Assembly: GCA_964412395.1 (NCBI GenBank)
Contig: CAYPOY010000326.1
Location: 1 to 5,999 of the forward strand
Direction of reading: 5' to 3'
From: CAYPOY01 sp964412395
GTDB taxonomy: Bacteria; Chloroflexota; Anaerolineae; B4-G1
Length of the DNA: 5,999 nt
The translations under genes were made by a program, and so were the position numbers. Every line of letters begins with the position of its first letter. The stretch's first letter is position 1. Below are positions 5,431 to 5,999 of the stretch, piece by piece. The notes below the pieces were generated by a model that saw nothing but the letters and a program-made list of their open reading frames with translations, did not search any database and had not been told where the DNA came from.

Positions 5431-5475
5431 CTCCACCCTCCAATCTCTAATCTCTAATTTCTAATCTCTAATCTC
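5427..5475. repeat. Seven-unit 7-bp tandem repeat spanning the lysJ stop to the lysK start
   Basis: On the + strand the units are CCATCTC, CACCCTC, CAATCTC, TAATCTC, TAATTTC, TAATCTC, TAATCTC; read on the coding strand the unit is GAGATTA. The array encodes the last residues of lysJ (EIRD), its TAG stop and the spacer. A diverged unit provides the lysK GGAGG, and the last one contains most of the lysK start codon. The divergence at the lysK end looks like adaptation to make the ribosome-binding site. Confidence 0.85.
5437..5441 (-). promoter_or_regulatory. Shine-Dalgarno of lysK
   Basis: GGAGG on the minus strand, 6 bases from the ATG at 5430 and 0 bases from the GTG at 5436. It decides the lysK start and lies within the heptamer array. 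Confidence 0.75.
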
Positions 5476-5999
5476 CAACACGTCCGCCACCCGCTCCACC
5501 ACCGCATCCACGTCCTCTGCGCTGATCACCAGGGGAGGCAGAAAGCGCATCACCGTGGCCCCGGCCGCGAGCGCCAGTACCCCCCGGTCAGCCAGCCCGG
5601 CCAGGTAGGGCGCGACCTTGCCCTTCAGTTCCACGCCGACCATCAGGCCCAACCCGCGCACCTCTCTTACCAGGGGCGACGGAATTGCCTTCAGGCCATC
5701 CATCAGCCGCGCTCCGAGTTCGGCCGCCTGTTGGGGCAGATGCTCTGCTTCAATATAACGGATCGTCGCCAGGGCCGCTGCGCAGGCCAGCGGATTGCCG
5801 CCAAAGGTGGACCCGTGGACCTTCTTAGGCAAGTCTCCCACCCGGGGGCCGATGAGCACGGCCCCCATCGGCAGGCCACCGGCGATAGATTTGGCCACGC
5901 ACATCAGGTCGGGCCGCAGGTCATGGTGCTCGCGGGCGAACATGCGCCCCGTGCGTCCAAAGCCGGTCTGCACCTCGTCCACGATGAATAGTGCATCTC
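5461..5999 (-). CDS. lysJ: [LysW]-aminoadipate semialdehyde aminotransferase (LysJ), partial C-terminal part
   Basis: This is a class III PLP-dependent aminotransferase that aminates the LysW-bound semialdehyde to LysW-bound lysine. About 179 C-terminal residues are visible; the first full codon is at 5997-5995 and the gene continues beyond the right edge, so roughly half of a usual ~390-residue protein is missing. FIVDEVQTGFGRTGRMFA carries the Asp that contacts the PLP ring nitrogen. VAKSIAGGLPMGA carries the Schiff-base Lys. HGSTFGGNPLACAA is the phosphate-contact region. ArgD (acetylornithine aminotransferase) is nearly identical in motif, so the LysJ call rests on the adjacent lysK. The last residues, EIRD, come from the heptamer repeat, so the natural C-terminus may vary between strains. 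GTG at 5982 is an internal codon, not the start. Confidence 0.87.
   Translation of the reverse strand, partial: DALFIVDEVQTGFGRTGRMFAREHHDLRPDLMCVAKSIAGGLPMGAVLIGPRVGDLPKKVHGSTFGGNPLACAAALATIRYIEAEHLPQQAAELGARLMDGLKAIPSPLVREVRGLGLMVGVELKGKVAPYLAGLADRGVLALAAGATVMRFLPPLVISAEDVDAVVERVADVLEIRD

Noticed and set aside
4834..5457. 207-codon + strand open frame
   Set aside because: It is antisense to lysK, and its His/Arg/Gln-rich content is typical of the reverse strand of a GC-rich gene.

Overview
The window looks like an ordinary chromosomal segment of a moderately GC-rich bacterium, most likely a Chloroflexota (Anaerolineae-like) lineage. Three things point there. There is a LysJ-LysK pair, typical of the LysW-carried aminoadipate route to lysine. 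There is a membrane-anchored beta-sandwich protein with a long Pro/Thr linker, and its 'LTLYWRALE...HDGAPAGGTRP...VGLYDPATG' pattern is one I associate with Anaerolineae envelope proteins. Finally, heptamer and 'GCGGAT'-type intergenic repeats are present. This assignment comes from recognition only, without a database search.

Layout. Positions 1-74 hold the last codons of an unidentified + strand gene. A strong bidirectional terminator (89-117) separates it from a minus-strand operon that reads, in transcription order, xerD (2785-1895), purine nucleoside phosphorylase (1857-1015) and a two-TM surface protein (1018-155). The last two genes overlap by ATGA. The operon has a good extended -10 promoter at about 2968-2976. 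Its roughly 175-nt leader contains a nested inverted repeat flanked by 12-bp direct repeats, which may be a small inserted element. Upstream lie a REP-like palindrome (3065-3127) and a decayed fragment of N-acetylglucosamine-6-phosphate deacetylase (nagA) on the + strand (about 3213-3458), whose catalytic Asp is replaced by Asn.

Signal peptidase I (4111-3455, minus) abuts the nagA remnant tail to tail and has its own short promoter region. A hairpin-rich 269-bp gap (4112-4380) follows, carrying the terminators of the next minus-strand unit. That unit is lysJ (partial, running off the right edge) and then lysK (5430-4381). The lysJ stop, the spacer, the lysK Shine-Dalgarno and the lysK start codon are all built from seven copies of a 7-bp tandem repeat.

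Functionally, lysJ and lysK perform the last two steps of lysine synthesis on the LysW carrier. XerD resolves chromosome dimers, PNP salvages purines, and signal peptidase processes exported proteins. I found no clear previously undescribed multi-gene system. The best leads are non-coding: the leader element before xerD, the heptamer array at the lysJ/lysK junction, and the REP-like palindrome.
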